Source: a virus. From it: DNA of 24,416 nucleotides. Position numbers and translations under genes: made by a program. Each line of letters starts with the position of its first letter. The first letter of the stretch is position 1. A model generated the notes under the pieces. It did not search any database, was not told the DNA's origin, and was given only the letters and a program-made list of their open reading frames with translations. The DNA is taken from IMG/VR virus record IMGVR_UViG_3300024513_000082, positions 1-24,416 of that record. One strand, written 5' to 3'. Shown here piece by piece: positions 16,219-22,839 of this stretch.

Positions 16219-17193
16219 TTAGCCTGGAATGATCAAGGCAACAGCAGCATCGTTACGAAGCTCTGCAACACCGTAGAGGGTGTCAGCAGTGTACAACGTA
16301 GCAAGGTACTCTTGCTTGTACTGAGCTTGCGAACGAACAGCCATTTGCTCTGCAAGAACCATGGAGTCCTTGTGGAACATCAAGCAAGCACGAGGAGCCG
16401 TACCAGACGAGCTATAAGCAGTGTCAGCGTTGCTAGAAACAAACACTTTAACACCGTACACATCACCAATCTGACCATTACGGATGGTGTTGTTGTTGCC
16501 CTGCTCACCAACGAAAGCCTGCTCAGTAAAGCGAGCAAGACCCATGAGGGTGTTACGTGCAACAGGAGGAATCACCAAGTAACGGCTATCTTGAGGAACG
16601 TTAGCATCATCAAGACGCTGGATCGAACGACGAATTGCTGCGTCAGTCAATGCAGTTGCGTTACCAGCACCAGCACCGCCTACGAAGGCTGTAGTGCCAT
16701 CACCGCCGATGAAGGCAGTAGACGGACCGGACACACTGTAGTCGCCAGTAGCGCCAGCAGCGTGAGTACCTTGGAAGAGACGACCGATCTGGATAAGATC
16801 GCTGTCAACCTGGGTAGCAAGAGCGTAACCAGCATCTTCCGTGTAGAAACGACGAAGAGAAGCAAGCGCCTGAACTTCAACGATGTCCTCGATGAGGCGT
16901 GAGTATTCGTAGTGCTTGTTGATGCTGACCTGTACTTCTGACTCAACGTTAGCCTGAATCGTAACAGCAGTGTTAGCTGCCTTAGCAAAGGCTGCGCCAC
17001 GGGTGGGGCTAGGAATATGAAGCGTATCACCTTTCTTACCACGCATCGTCATCTTGTTGACGAGGTTCGCCATAACAAGATTCTTTTTGTAGGAAGCGAT
17101 GATTTCGTCTGACCAAATTTCTGGGATAAATTTATCCGCATTGGTCTTGTTAACAATGGAGGAACTACCTCCAGGATAAGCTGCTGATGCCAT
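16219..17193 (-). CDS. Major capsid protein (HK97 fold, podovirus type), 324 aa
   Basis: A 324-aa protein directly after the scaffold gene. The N-terminal region (NADKFIPEIWSDEIIASYKK then NLVMANLVNK) and the following GDTLHIPSPTRG segment match the N-arm and E-loop pattern of podovirus capsid proteins of the HK97 fold. The EYSRLIEDIVEVQAL helix and a C-terminal TLYTADTLYGVAELR segment fit the P- and A-domain elements. The ATG at 17193 has AAAGGAC upstream. Position between scaffold and a strong terminator, plus an upstream consensus promoter, suits the most abundant virion protein. Codons here look more GC-rich than in neighbours, as expected for high expression. Confidence 0.94.
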   Translation of the reverse strand: MASAAYPGGSSSIVNKTNADKFIPEIWSDEIIASYKKNLVMANLVNKMTMRGKKGDTLHIPSPTRGAAFAKAANTAVTIQANVESEVQVSINKHYEYSRLIEDIVEVQALASLRRFYTEDAGYALATQVDSDLIQIGRLFQGTHAAGATGDYSVSGPSTAFIGGDGTTAFVGGAGAGNATALTDAAIRRSIQRLDDANVPQDSRYLVIPPVARNTLMGLARFTEQAFVGEQGNNNTIRNGQIGDVYGVKVFVSSNADTAYSSSGTAPRACLMFHKDSMVLAEQMAVRSQAQYKQEYLATLYTADTLYGVAELRNDAAVALIIPG

Positions 17194-17213
17194 TTTAAGT
17201 CCTTTAAGTTAAG

Positions 17214-17990
17214 TTATCGGACCCTACCTTCGTTATATGCTGAGATGATGTCATCTTGTAAGGACATATAACGCTCAGGGTCAGTCATTTGGAGCCGAAT
17301 AAGATCTGCTCGACGATATATTTTCTTGCTCGTTTCACCAGTAGCGCCATCAACGGCTACGGTAGCTGCTTTTAGTGTTTGATTACGTTGATCCTGTAGT
17401 TGCTGTGCTGCTTGCTGAACAGTGTCCTGTTTAGCTTTCTTCAGTGCTTTGAAGTTAGACAACAACTCATTTGCTGAATCAAAATCAAACTGCTTATCTG
17501 CTGCTGCGTAGAGTCTCTGACGAACAGGTGACTCATTAACCCAACCAGCAAACTCTGGATCAGCGATCACTTGAGTATAATCTGGATGTGTTTGAGCTAG
17601 CCTGTTTGCTGTTTGCATCCTAGCCATTTGTGCTGCTGCTTGCTGGGCTTGCATCACTGCTGGATGGGAGGAAACCGCTTTATTTACTGCCTTAACAGGA
17701 TCGGCAAAGAAGTCAGTATCATCTTCGACGGCTTTAACAGGTTGTTCCTGTGGTGTGATTTGTCTCTTGATGAGTTCATCAGCGAGTTTACGTACTTCAC
17801 CAACTTCCTGTGCTTGACGACCAATAAGCTTTTCAGCTTCTTGATGCATCTTAATAATGTCATCCAGTGATTTACCCTTATACTTCTCAGGGATCGCTGG
17901 TTCTTCAGGTGTTGGTGGAGCTTCAGCCTTTACTTCTTCAGCTTGAAACTCGTCTTGTACATCATCAATAGAATCTACAAATTCAGCCAT
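17214..17990 (-). CDS. Capsid scaffolding protein (258 aa)
   Basis: A 258-aa protein. The N-terminal 35 residues are very acidic (DSIDDVQDEFQAEEVKAEAP). The rest is helical, rich in K, A and Q, with a YKGKSLDDIIKMHQEAEKLI segment common to scaffolds of podoviruses. The C-terminus carries basic residues (SKKIYRRADLIRLQ), the usual capsid-binding part. It lies directly before the capsid gene. ATG 17990 has AGGAG with good spacing. Scaffolds template capsid assembly and leave or are degraded before packaging; that role here is inferred from order and composition. Confidence 0.88.
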   Translation of the reverse strand: MAEFVDSIDDVQDEFQAEEVKAEAPPTPEEPAIPEKYKGKSLDDIIKMHQEAEKLIGRQAQEVGEVRKLADELIKRQITPQEQPVKAVEDDTDFFADPVKAVNKAVSSHPAVMQAQQAAAQMARMQTANRLAQTHPDYTQVIADPEFAGWVNESPVRQRLYAAADKQFDFDSANELLSNFKALKKAKQDTVQQAAQQLQDQRNQTLKAATVAVDGATGETSKKIYRRADLIRLQMTDPERYMSLQDDIISAYNEGRVR

Positions 17991-18043
17991 CTGCTTCTCC
18001 TAGTCGGGATAACCCAATTGTTAGGAATTAAAAGGAATCTAAG

Positions 18044-18283
18044 CTACCCTTCATAAAAGGACTTAGATCTTGCTACTTTAGTTGCCTGTTCGTGAACCGT
18101 AGCCCATCGACTATAAGCAGTTGGAAAAGCTCCAGTGATACCTTCTAGTTTGCTTCTCGGTGCTGCTAGTTGTCTATAAGCTAGTTTGTCACAATGTGGG
18201 CATTGCACATATTCAACAGAATGATCAACAAAGTGTTCGCTTAGATGTCCATCTTCGCATTGAAAATCATTCATTAATCTCAT
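18044..18283 (-). CDS. FmdB-like zinc-ribbon protein (79 aa)
   Basis: A 79-aa protein with a C9-x3-H13 pair (FQCEDGHLSEHF) and a C28-P-x-C31 knuckle (VQCPHCDK), which fits a compact zinc ribbon of the FmdB type, followed by QLAAPRSKLEGITGAFPTAY. Such small zinc ribbons are often found between portal and scaffold genes in aquatic podoviruses; their role is unknown. It starts inside the end of the upstream gene with a 17-base overlap; a second ATG three codons in (18274) is an alternative. It is the second gene read from the internal promoter at about 18.5 kb. Confidence 0.8.
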   Translation of the reverse strand: MRLMNDFQCEDGHLSEHFVDHSVEYVQCPHCDKLAYRQLAAPRSKLEGITGAFPTAYSRWATVHEQATKVARSKSFYEG

Positions 18284-18512
18284 TCGTTATATCCTCGTAG
18301 GCTTTTTCCCAGACTTGTTCCATCGTCAGGAGCCAATCTAAAGCTTTAATTTGACCTTTACGCTCTTGCAATTCATTACCATCAGAGATGGTTGTAATGT
18401 CAGCAACAGCGTTTCTGTATTCTTTAGCGTCTTCCAGAAGTGTTTTCCATCCTGGATGACTCATTAAATCAAATCGTTCTTCGTAGTACTTTGTAAGTTT
18501 TACTTGATCCAT
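18267..18512 (-). CDS. Conserved phage protein, possibly leaderless mRNA (81 aa)
   Basis: An 81-aa charged, mostly helical protein (YYEERFDLMSHPGWKTLLED and LKALDWLLTMEQVWEKAYED-like segments). I do not recognise a function, though short genes of this type lie beside the zinc-ribbon gene in related phages. The ATG at 18512 has no ribosome-binding sequence upstream (AACAACA). A consensus -10 ends at 18520, so the transcript should start at about 18512-18513, at or one base before the ATG. Either the first gene is read as a leaderless message, or it is translated mainly from longer transcripts. Confidence 0.82.
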   Translation of the reverse strand: MDQVKLTKYYEERFDLMSHPGWKTLLEDAKEYRNAVADITTISDGNELQERKGQIKALDWLLTMEQVWEKAYEDITNEINE

Positions 18513-18548
18513 TGTTGTTATTATACCACACTTTTTTTAATTTGTCAA
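18513..18548 (-). promoter_or_regulatory. Consensus sigma-70 promoter for the capsid block
   Basis: On the minus strand TTGACA (18548-18543) and TATAAT (18525-18520) are separated by exactly 17 bases, a 12/12 match. The -35 lies 2 bases past the portal stop. The spacer contains an A-tract. Predicted initiation is at 18512-18513, abutting the ATG of the 81-aa gene. It shares ACTTGACAAA and an A-tract spacer with the promoter at 22.4 kb. Confidence 0.9.
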
Positions 18549-18549
18549 G

Positions 18550-20484
18550 TCAATTCATCATATCTTGTTTACTTTGTTCTTTGACAATGTTTAGCTTATT
18601 GTCAATGTCCTTTTCTTTAAGTAGTAGTTCAGCAATCTTTACACGTCTTTCAAACTCTCTGTTAGGGTCATCAATGTTAGTAGAGGCTGCCTGTACTACA
18701 TCAACTTTAAGCTTCTCAGGCATCAATTGAGCCTCCATAGCGGCTTTCTGAGCCTCTGCTGTAGCTTTCTGTGCTCTAGCTTGTTTTTCCTGTACAGAAG
18801 CCTGTGCATCCGCTAATTGAAGCTGTGTAGCCTGCATTTGAACCTGTTGTTGCTCAGGATTAGGCTGTGTTAGCTGCTGAAGTTGCTGTAATAGGCTTTC
18901 ACGGTTAGGTAATGACGAGTATTCAACGATACCTTGCAGCAATAACGGTACAATAGGGCTGTTTGGTCCTAGTGTAGACATCATTGCCATCATTTGAGCC
19001 TGTTCAAACTCTCTAGCAACCATACCCAGAGTACCTGTTGGGATAAATTCAAAGTCTTTTACAGGATAACGCTCTGGTGCAAACTGCATATAGCGCCATG
19101 CAGCCTTTTGAACGAACGGAATAAGGAAATCTTCTTGGAAATTGACCAATGAACGTTTGTTTTTCTTGATGATACCGCTAACAGCCATGGCTAAACCAGC
19201 TGCTGCTGCGTCTCCACCACTAACTTGAGCTGGTAAATTAGCTGTGTCAAGGGTTCCTGTAGCCTGTAGCATCATTCTTTCGAAGATTTGAGCTGTTTCG
19301 ATGTTAGCTTTGTCTGTAACACCGAACTTAAAGGGCTGTAGGATCTCTTGAGGGTTACCATTGACAAGAATATTCTTACCAGGACGTATCTCAAACTTCT
19401 GTCCACGAGGCATTCTAGAGGCATCTATAGCCATCATAGGGGCTGCTGTAAGCCCTAAAGAGTCAACATGGCTACGAATCTGTGCATCCACAGCCTTTTG
19501 CATGTTGTAGGCCTTCTCAGCCGTTCCACGACCCCAGAAACGACCAGGAACACTGTCAGCTTGGTAAGCAACAACAGGTCTGTCTTGCATCATGAAAGGG
19601 TTTTCTTCACCTTTCAGGAGTACTTCACCGTTAGCAATAACGATAAGAGCCTCTACCATCTCTGAATAGAGTTCATCGTCTGTTGTTGTACTATCTTCAG
19701 GGTTTTCTAGTAGCTTCTTAGGTACTAAGCCATAGTAACGAAGTAAGAGTACTTTGTCTTGTTGATAGTATGTTAGATCCTGATTAGGCTCTAGATCTGT
19801 ATCTAAGTAAGCATCACCAATCGCTACTTTCTTATAAACACCATCTTCCATGCCTTTGATAACAGCATGTCTTCCGACATACTCTTCAATAGCACAACCC
19901 ATCGCATCATCAATACTTGTTGCGTTAGGATCAATTAAAAAGTTACGTGGATTGATTGGTTTTAAGTCTACGGACACTCTGTACGATGTATTAACACCGA
20001 TCATCCTCAGTCCAGGCTGTGCTGTGGGCTGTGTTGCTGGTGCTAGGTTCTTCTTTTGTTTTACAATCAATTCACCGATACCAGTGCCATAGACCTCAGC
20101 TAAGGTCATAACTTGACCAATGTTCTTACGTACTTTATCTTTCTTAAAGTCTTCAGACAATAAAGACTTCATGGCTTCAACGTCTGTCTTGTCTTGATCA
20201 CTGACATCATCACTGATATCAAAGAACACACCTTTAGCGAACACAGCTTCTTCTAGATCAGCTTGTTTGTTATCTACTGCTTGCTGCAGTGCTGGTGAAA
20301 TCAGTTTAGAACGTTCAGTGCCTCTGGTCTTATCTTCATCAGCCCAAAGACCACGCCATAGACGTTCATACTCGTCCCAACGCTCTAGGAAGTTTTCATC
20401 TCTGTAGTTACGCCAATCGTTACATCGATCCATAACAAATGCTACAAGAGCATTCTGAGGAGAGATTTCAGATTCAAATTTCAT
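18550..20484 (-). CDS. Portal protein, P22-like (644 aa)
   Basis: A 644-aa portal in the standard place after the large terminase. It has the N-terminal WRNYRDENFLERWDEYERLW helix, a LKPINPRNFLIDPNATSIDD segment, and GRFWGRGTAEKAYNMQKAVD in the wing/stem region. The C-terminal tail (about 525-600) is very rich in Q and A and predicted as a long helix, comparable to the barrel of P22-type portals. The dodecameric portal forms the DNA entry vertex and docks the terminase. I place the start at ATG 20484, 2 bases past the terminase stop. Upstream in-frame TTG 20493 and GTG 20490 lie inside the terminase gene and are less likely. Confidence 0.93.
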   Translation of the reverse strand: MKFESEISPQNALVAFVMDRCNDWRNYRDENFLERWDEYERLWRGLWADEDKTRGTERSKLISPALQQAVDNKQADLEEAVFAKGVFFDISDDVSDQDKTDVEAMKSLLSEDFKKDKVRKNIGQVMTLAEVYGTGIGELIVKQKKNLAPATQPTAQPGLRMIGVNTSYRVSVDLKPINPRNFLIDPNATSIDDAMGCAIEEYVGRHAVIKGMEDGVYKKVAIGDAYLDTDLEPNQDLTYYQQDKVLLLRYYGLVPKKLLENPEDSTTTDDELYSEMVEALIVIANGEVLLKGEENPFMMQDRPVVAYQADSVPGRFWGRGTAEKAYNMQKAVDAQIRSHVDSLGLTAAPMMAIDASRMPRGQKFEIRPGKNILVNGNPQEILQPFKFGVTDKANIETAQIFERMMLQATGTLDTANLPAQVSGGDAAAAGLAMAVSGIIKKNKRSLVNFQEDFLIPFVQKAAWRYMQFAPERYPVKDFEFIPTGTLGMVAREFEQAQMMAMMSTLGPNSPIVPLLLQGIVEYSSLPNRESLLQQLQQLTQPNPEQQQVQMQATQLQLADAQASVQEKQARAQKATAEAQKAAMEAQLMPEKLKVDVVQAASTNIDDPNREFERRVKIAELLLKEKDIDNKLNIVKEQSKQDMMN

Positions 20485-20486
20485 TG

Positions 20487-21743
20487 TCACCAACCTATCG
20501 TAGTGTCTAGGACTTCATACTCTTCTTGGTCCAGATTCTGATTCCAATCCGCTACTTGAATCTGGTCAATGTAACTTAACGCATCAATTAAGTCATCATG
20601 TGTCTTAGGATCAGGGAACTGCATAAGTTGATCTACAAACTTATTATTCCAATCACCTTCATTCAACACAATCCTACCGTGTTCAAAGCGTCCCTGTAAT
20701 GACCAAACAATCCTATCTGCTTTCTTCTTATTACCGTGTGTTAGCTCTTCAATGCGAGGATAATAATTTAATCTTCTCATCAAATCATTCATATAAGGCA
20801 TCACTGCATTCTTCAGTGAACCTTTCTCAATCCCTACTGCATTAACTCTGTAGTCCTTTGCAGCCTTTAGAATCCTCACTGCTGTTTCTCGGACATCCCA
20901 TCTACCGTGTTGAATGTCAGCAACCCACCAGCCTTTAGTATTGATCTTAACAATAGCTATCGCTGTGTCATCAAGCTTTTTATTCTTCGTTTGATTCGTC
21001 TGAGATGAATCGCTGAAACCACATAGATCCACCGCAATAAAGTAGTTACCTTCTTCCGGCTCTTCTTCACTGATCTTAATCCATTCATCTTTGAAGATCT
21101 CCGACTGTGCTGCCTCAAACGAAGCCATAAACTCTTGTCTAAAAGCAAAGCTAGACATCGAACCTCTAGCTGCTTCAATCTCTAAAGGATCTAACAATGG
21201 ATTATCAAAGCTAGTGAAGTGCCAAGACTTGTAATCTTTATCTTTACCTGAATCACCTACTTTGTACAATTCATAAAAGTGATTCCTACCCATTGGTGTT
21301 CCAATGAACATTGCTCTACCCTTCTGATCCGCTAAAGCAGGTCTAAGGATTTGTTCGAACACCTGTGGCTTCATGTCTGCGTACTCATCCATCACTAAGT
21401 ACTTCAAACTAACACCACGCATAGTCTCTGGTCTGTCAGCACCCTTTAGCGATATCATTGCACCGTTGATCAACGTAATCTGCATGTTATTGACATGACT
21501 ATTCTTGATCACTGTATGGCCTAGCTCTAACAGCGTAGACCACATAATATCCCTAGCTTGTCCCTGTGTTGGGGCTACATACCAGACATGGCCTTTCTCA
21601 GTCTGTAGTGCCTCAATAATCAATGTCCAAGCAGCTAACCTTGATTTACCTGTACGTCTACCAGCAGCGATGATCTTAAACCTTGCTGGATCTTTGAAGA
21701 CCTCTTGCTGCCAAGGAAGAAGAGATACCGTCAAATTACTCAT
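20487..21743 (-). CDS. terL: Terminase large subunit (418 aa)
   Basis: A 418-aa packaging motor. The ATPase half has Walker A GRRTGKS (28-34), Walker B YLVMDEYAD (115-123, catalytic E120) and a coupling IGTP motif (147-150). The nuclease half has AVDLCGFSD (D239), VGIEKG (303-308) and THDDLIDALSY (381-391), supplying acidic metal ligands. The protein pumps DNA into the prohead through the portal and cuts it. Its ATG overlaps the small-terminase stop as ATGA, so the two subunits are coupled. The length is short but within the family range. All motifs are intact. Confidence 0.97.
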   Translation of the reverse strand: MSNLTVSLLPWQQEVFKDPARFKIIAAGRRTGKSRLAAWTLIIEALQTEKGHVWYVAPTQGQARDIMWSTLLELGHTVIKNSHVNNMQITLINGAMISLKGADRPETMRGVSLKYLVMDEYADMKPQVFEQILRPALADQKGRAMFIGTPMGRNHFYELYKVGDSGKDKDYKSWHFTSFDNPLLDPLEIEAARGSMSSFAFRQEFMASFEAAQSEIFKDEWIKISEEEPEEGNYFIAVDLCGFSDSSQTNQTKNKKLDDTAIAIVKINTKGWWVADIQHGRWDVRETAVRILKAAKDYRVNAVGIEKGSLKNAVMPYMNDLMRRLNYYPRIEELTHGNKKKADRIVWSLQGRFEHGRIVLNEGDWNNKFVDQLMQFPDPKTHDDLIDALSYIDQIQVADWNQNLDQEEYEVLDTTIGW

Positions 21744-22225
21744 TCTTCTTCTTTATCGTAATCAATTAGTGTAGTCTCAACGTCTACAGGCTCATGTTCA
21801 ATCATCTCAACTGGTTTGTCGTTAATACCAGTGATGTTTATAGTGATTGCTTTAGCCCCTGATGCTGTTCCTTTATCCTCAAAGTAAGATACTGGAAGCA
21901 TCCGATCCATACACATCTTAAGCGCTGCAATCTGATCCTTATCATTATCATCTAATGCTTTATGTACTATCTTTCTGATAATCGCATTAGAGTGTGTCAG
22001 CAACAGCGAAGCAGTGAACTCTTTAATCCTTGCTGCTTCTCCTGGTGGTCTACCTCTTTTCTCTCTCTTAATGTACTTCTGTACTTCTTCCTTCTTAGGA
22101 CGACCTCTAGATCTCTTCTTTTTCGCAGGCACTTTCTTCTCTTCATTGACTGCCAAGACATCCTGGCTGACCGATGAAGGTAGCGAACAATCCTCAGTAG
22201 GAGAAGTAATTTTAATTTCTGACAT
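21740..22225 (-). CDS. terS: Terminase small subunit candidate with two AT-hook-like motifs (161 aa)
   Basis: A 161-aa protein directly upstream of the large terminase, first gene of the late operon, with an acidic C-terminus as in many small terminases. The first 30 residues are polar. Residues 35-65 are very basic and hold two AT-hook cores, RSRGRPKK (38-45) and KRGRPPGE (57-64). Residues 66-115 form a helical part (FTASLLLTHSNAIIRKIVHK) that could provide oligomerisation. The small subunit recognises phage DNA and starts packaging. The assignment rests on position, size and basic DNA-binding region. ATG 22225 has GAGG with 7 bases of spacing. Confidence 0.82.
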   Translation of the reverse strand: MSEIKITSPTEDCSLPSSVSQDVLAVNEEKKVPAKKKRSRGRPKKEEVQKYIKREKRGRPPGEAARIKEFTASLLLTHSNAIIRKIVHKALDDNDKDQIAALKMCMDRMLPVSYFEDKGTASGAKAITINITGINDKPVEMIEHEPVDVETTLIDYDKEEE

Positions 22226-22385
22226 CAGATCCCTCTATATAGTTTCTCTGCTGAAAGCAGGACTTTAGGGTGTATATAATTTTATGTATCTCTACAATGT
22301 AGTCAGTATGAAGTTAGTATGTAGTAAGTATAAAGTAAGTTTTATTTATTGTTTGTACATCGTCTGTTCATCGTTTCTACATAGA
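22226..22385 (-). promoter_or_regulatory. Long untranslated leader of the late transcript
   Basis: About 160 bases separate the predicted late start site from the small-terminase ATG. The leader contains most of an 11-bp repeat array, an 11-base dyad CTACA-A-TGTAG (22292-22302), and a 5-bp hairpin CTGCT/AGCAG (22248-22260) placed 23 bases before the ATG. No open frame with a ribosome site was seen in it. Such a long leader is unusual in this otherwise gapless operon. Confidence 0.7.
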
Positions 22386-22388
22386 AGG
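22301..22388. repeat. Array of 11-bp phased repeats at the late promoter
   Basis: Four units of AGTNAGTATNN type start at 22301, 22312, 22323 and 22334. After one unrelated 11-base step, three units of TNCATMGNNNN type start at 22356, 22367 and 22378, in the same 11-base register. The last overlaps the predicted transcription start. A period near one helical turn suggests protein bound on one face of the DNA, although the array is also transcribed. Confidence 0.85.
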
Positions 22389-22421
22389 GTATATTATAGC
22401 ATATTTTTTAAGTTTTGTCAA
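22386..22421 (-). promoter_or_regulatory. Consensus sigma-70 late promoter
   Basis: On the minus strand TTGACA (22421-22416) and TATAAT (22398-22393) are separated by exactly 17 bases, with a TGC extension before the -10, so the match is 12/12 plus an extended -10. Predicted initiation is about 22386. It reads into the small terminase and the whole late block, and must use host RNA polymerase since no phage polymerase or phage-type promoter is visible. Confidence 0.92.
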
Positions 22422-22435
22422 GTTGTTTCTTTTTA

Positions 22436-22467
22436 ACCAGCACAGAGTGTACTGACACCAGCACAGA
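22436..22467. repeat. 11-bp direct repeat, 21 bases apart
   Basis: ACCAGCACAGA occurs at 22436-22446 and again at 22457-22467, two helical turns apart. It lies directly upstream of the late promoter -35, where an activator would bind, and just left of the GAGGCT repeats. Confidence 0.85.
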
Positions 22468-22473
22468 TTGCAC

Positions 22474-22618
22474 AGTCTTTAGAGGCTATGGCGGGACTCC
22501 ATTTACATGGTGTCAGAGGCTCCGCAGAGGCTTTATTACTAAGCTATTGATTTTATTAGATATTATTAGATAGACTGTTTAGTCTTTAGAGACTTCCATT
22601 TTAGCTTTTTTTGAGGCT
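22474..22618. repeat. Iteron-like GAGGCT repeats
   Basis: AGAGGCT occurs at 22481, 22515 and 22526, with variants AGAGACT at 22588 and TGAGGCT at 22612. Two copies share a longer form, AGTCTTTAGAG(G/A)CT, at 22474-22487 and 22581-22594. Around 22572-22594 three arms (AGACT, AGTCT, AGACT) could form two alternative hairpins. The spacing is irregular. They may be sites for a phage initiator or regulator. Confidence 0.65.
22544..22572. repeat. AT-rich 10-bp tandem repeat, possible DNA unwinding element
   Basis: TTATTAGATA occurs twice without a gap (22553-22562 and 22563-22572), and the preceding bases (from 22544) are a degenerate third copy. AT-rich tandem repeats beside DnaA boxes are the typical unwinding element of bacterial origins. 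The distance to the first DnaA box is about 105 bases. The function is inferred from this arrangement. Confidence 0.6.
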
Positions 22619-22677
22619 AGGTAGCACCACAACATTTACACTACAACCACACCCCTCCCCCTATACTGCACTGCAAC

Positions 22678-22761
22678 ATATCCACAGGTTATACAGAGTT
22701 ATCCACAGGATACAGCATAGTTATCCACAGCTTATCCACAGATATCGTAGAGTTATCCACA
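22678..22761 (+). promoter_or_regulatory. Cluster of DnaA boxes (putative replication origin)
   Basis: Four exact TTATCCACA boxes lie at 22699-22707, 22721-22729, 22732-22740 and 22753-22761. A one-mismatch copy (ATATCCACA) lies at 22678-22686 and a weaker two-mismatch one at 22689-22697. All have the same orientation. Starts of the five better sites are 21, 22, 11 and 21 bases apart, multiples of about one helical turn. This is the consensus box bound by bacterial DnaA. No GATC (Dam) site occurs from about 22240 to 23045. The cluster sits where transcription diverges. Confidence 0.88.
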
Positions 22762-22773
22762 GGCTAGGTAGTT

Positions 22774-22793
22774 TACTGTATATCTGTACAGTC
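22774..22793. promoter_or_regulatory. LexA-type SOS box
   Basis: TACTGTATATCTGTACAGTC has the exact CTGT-N8-ACAG core and matches the E. coli LexA consensus TACTGTATATATATACAGTA at 17 of 20 positions. It begins 13 bases after the last DnaA box. I see no good -35/-10 pair overlapping it on either strand, so it may control a weak promoter or act on the origin itself. Confidence 0.65.
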
Positions 22794-22839
22794 TGCACTG
22801 GATTGGTGCATAGGCTACGAAGGTTGCGGAGGTGTATCT

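Noticed and set aside
16312-16902. Long plus-strand open frame (196 codons) antisense to the capsid gene
   Set aside because: The capsid gene on the other strand is clear. The antisense frame has a low-complexity product and no ribosome site; it follows from capsid codon bias.
17991-18043. Terminator between zinc ribbon and scaffold genes
   Set aside because: Only a 3-bp GGG/CCC stem is visible and there is no U-tract.
22474-22532. Possible tRNA-like or CRISPR-like element from the GAGGCT repeats
   Set aside because: No cloverleaf or acceptor stem can be formed, and the repeats are short and irregularly spaced with no uniform spacers.
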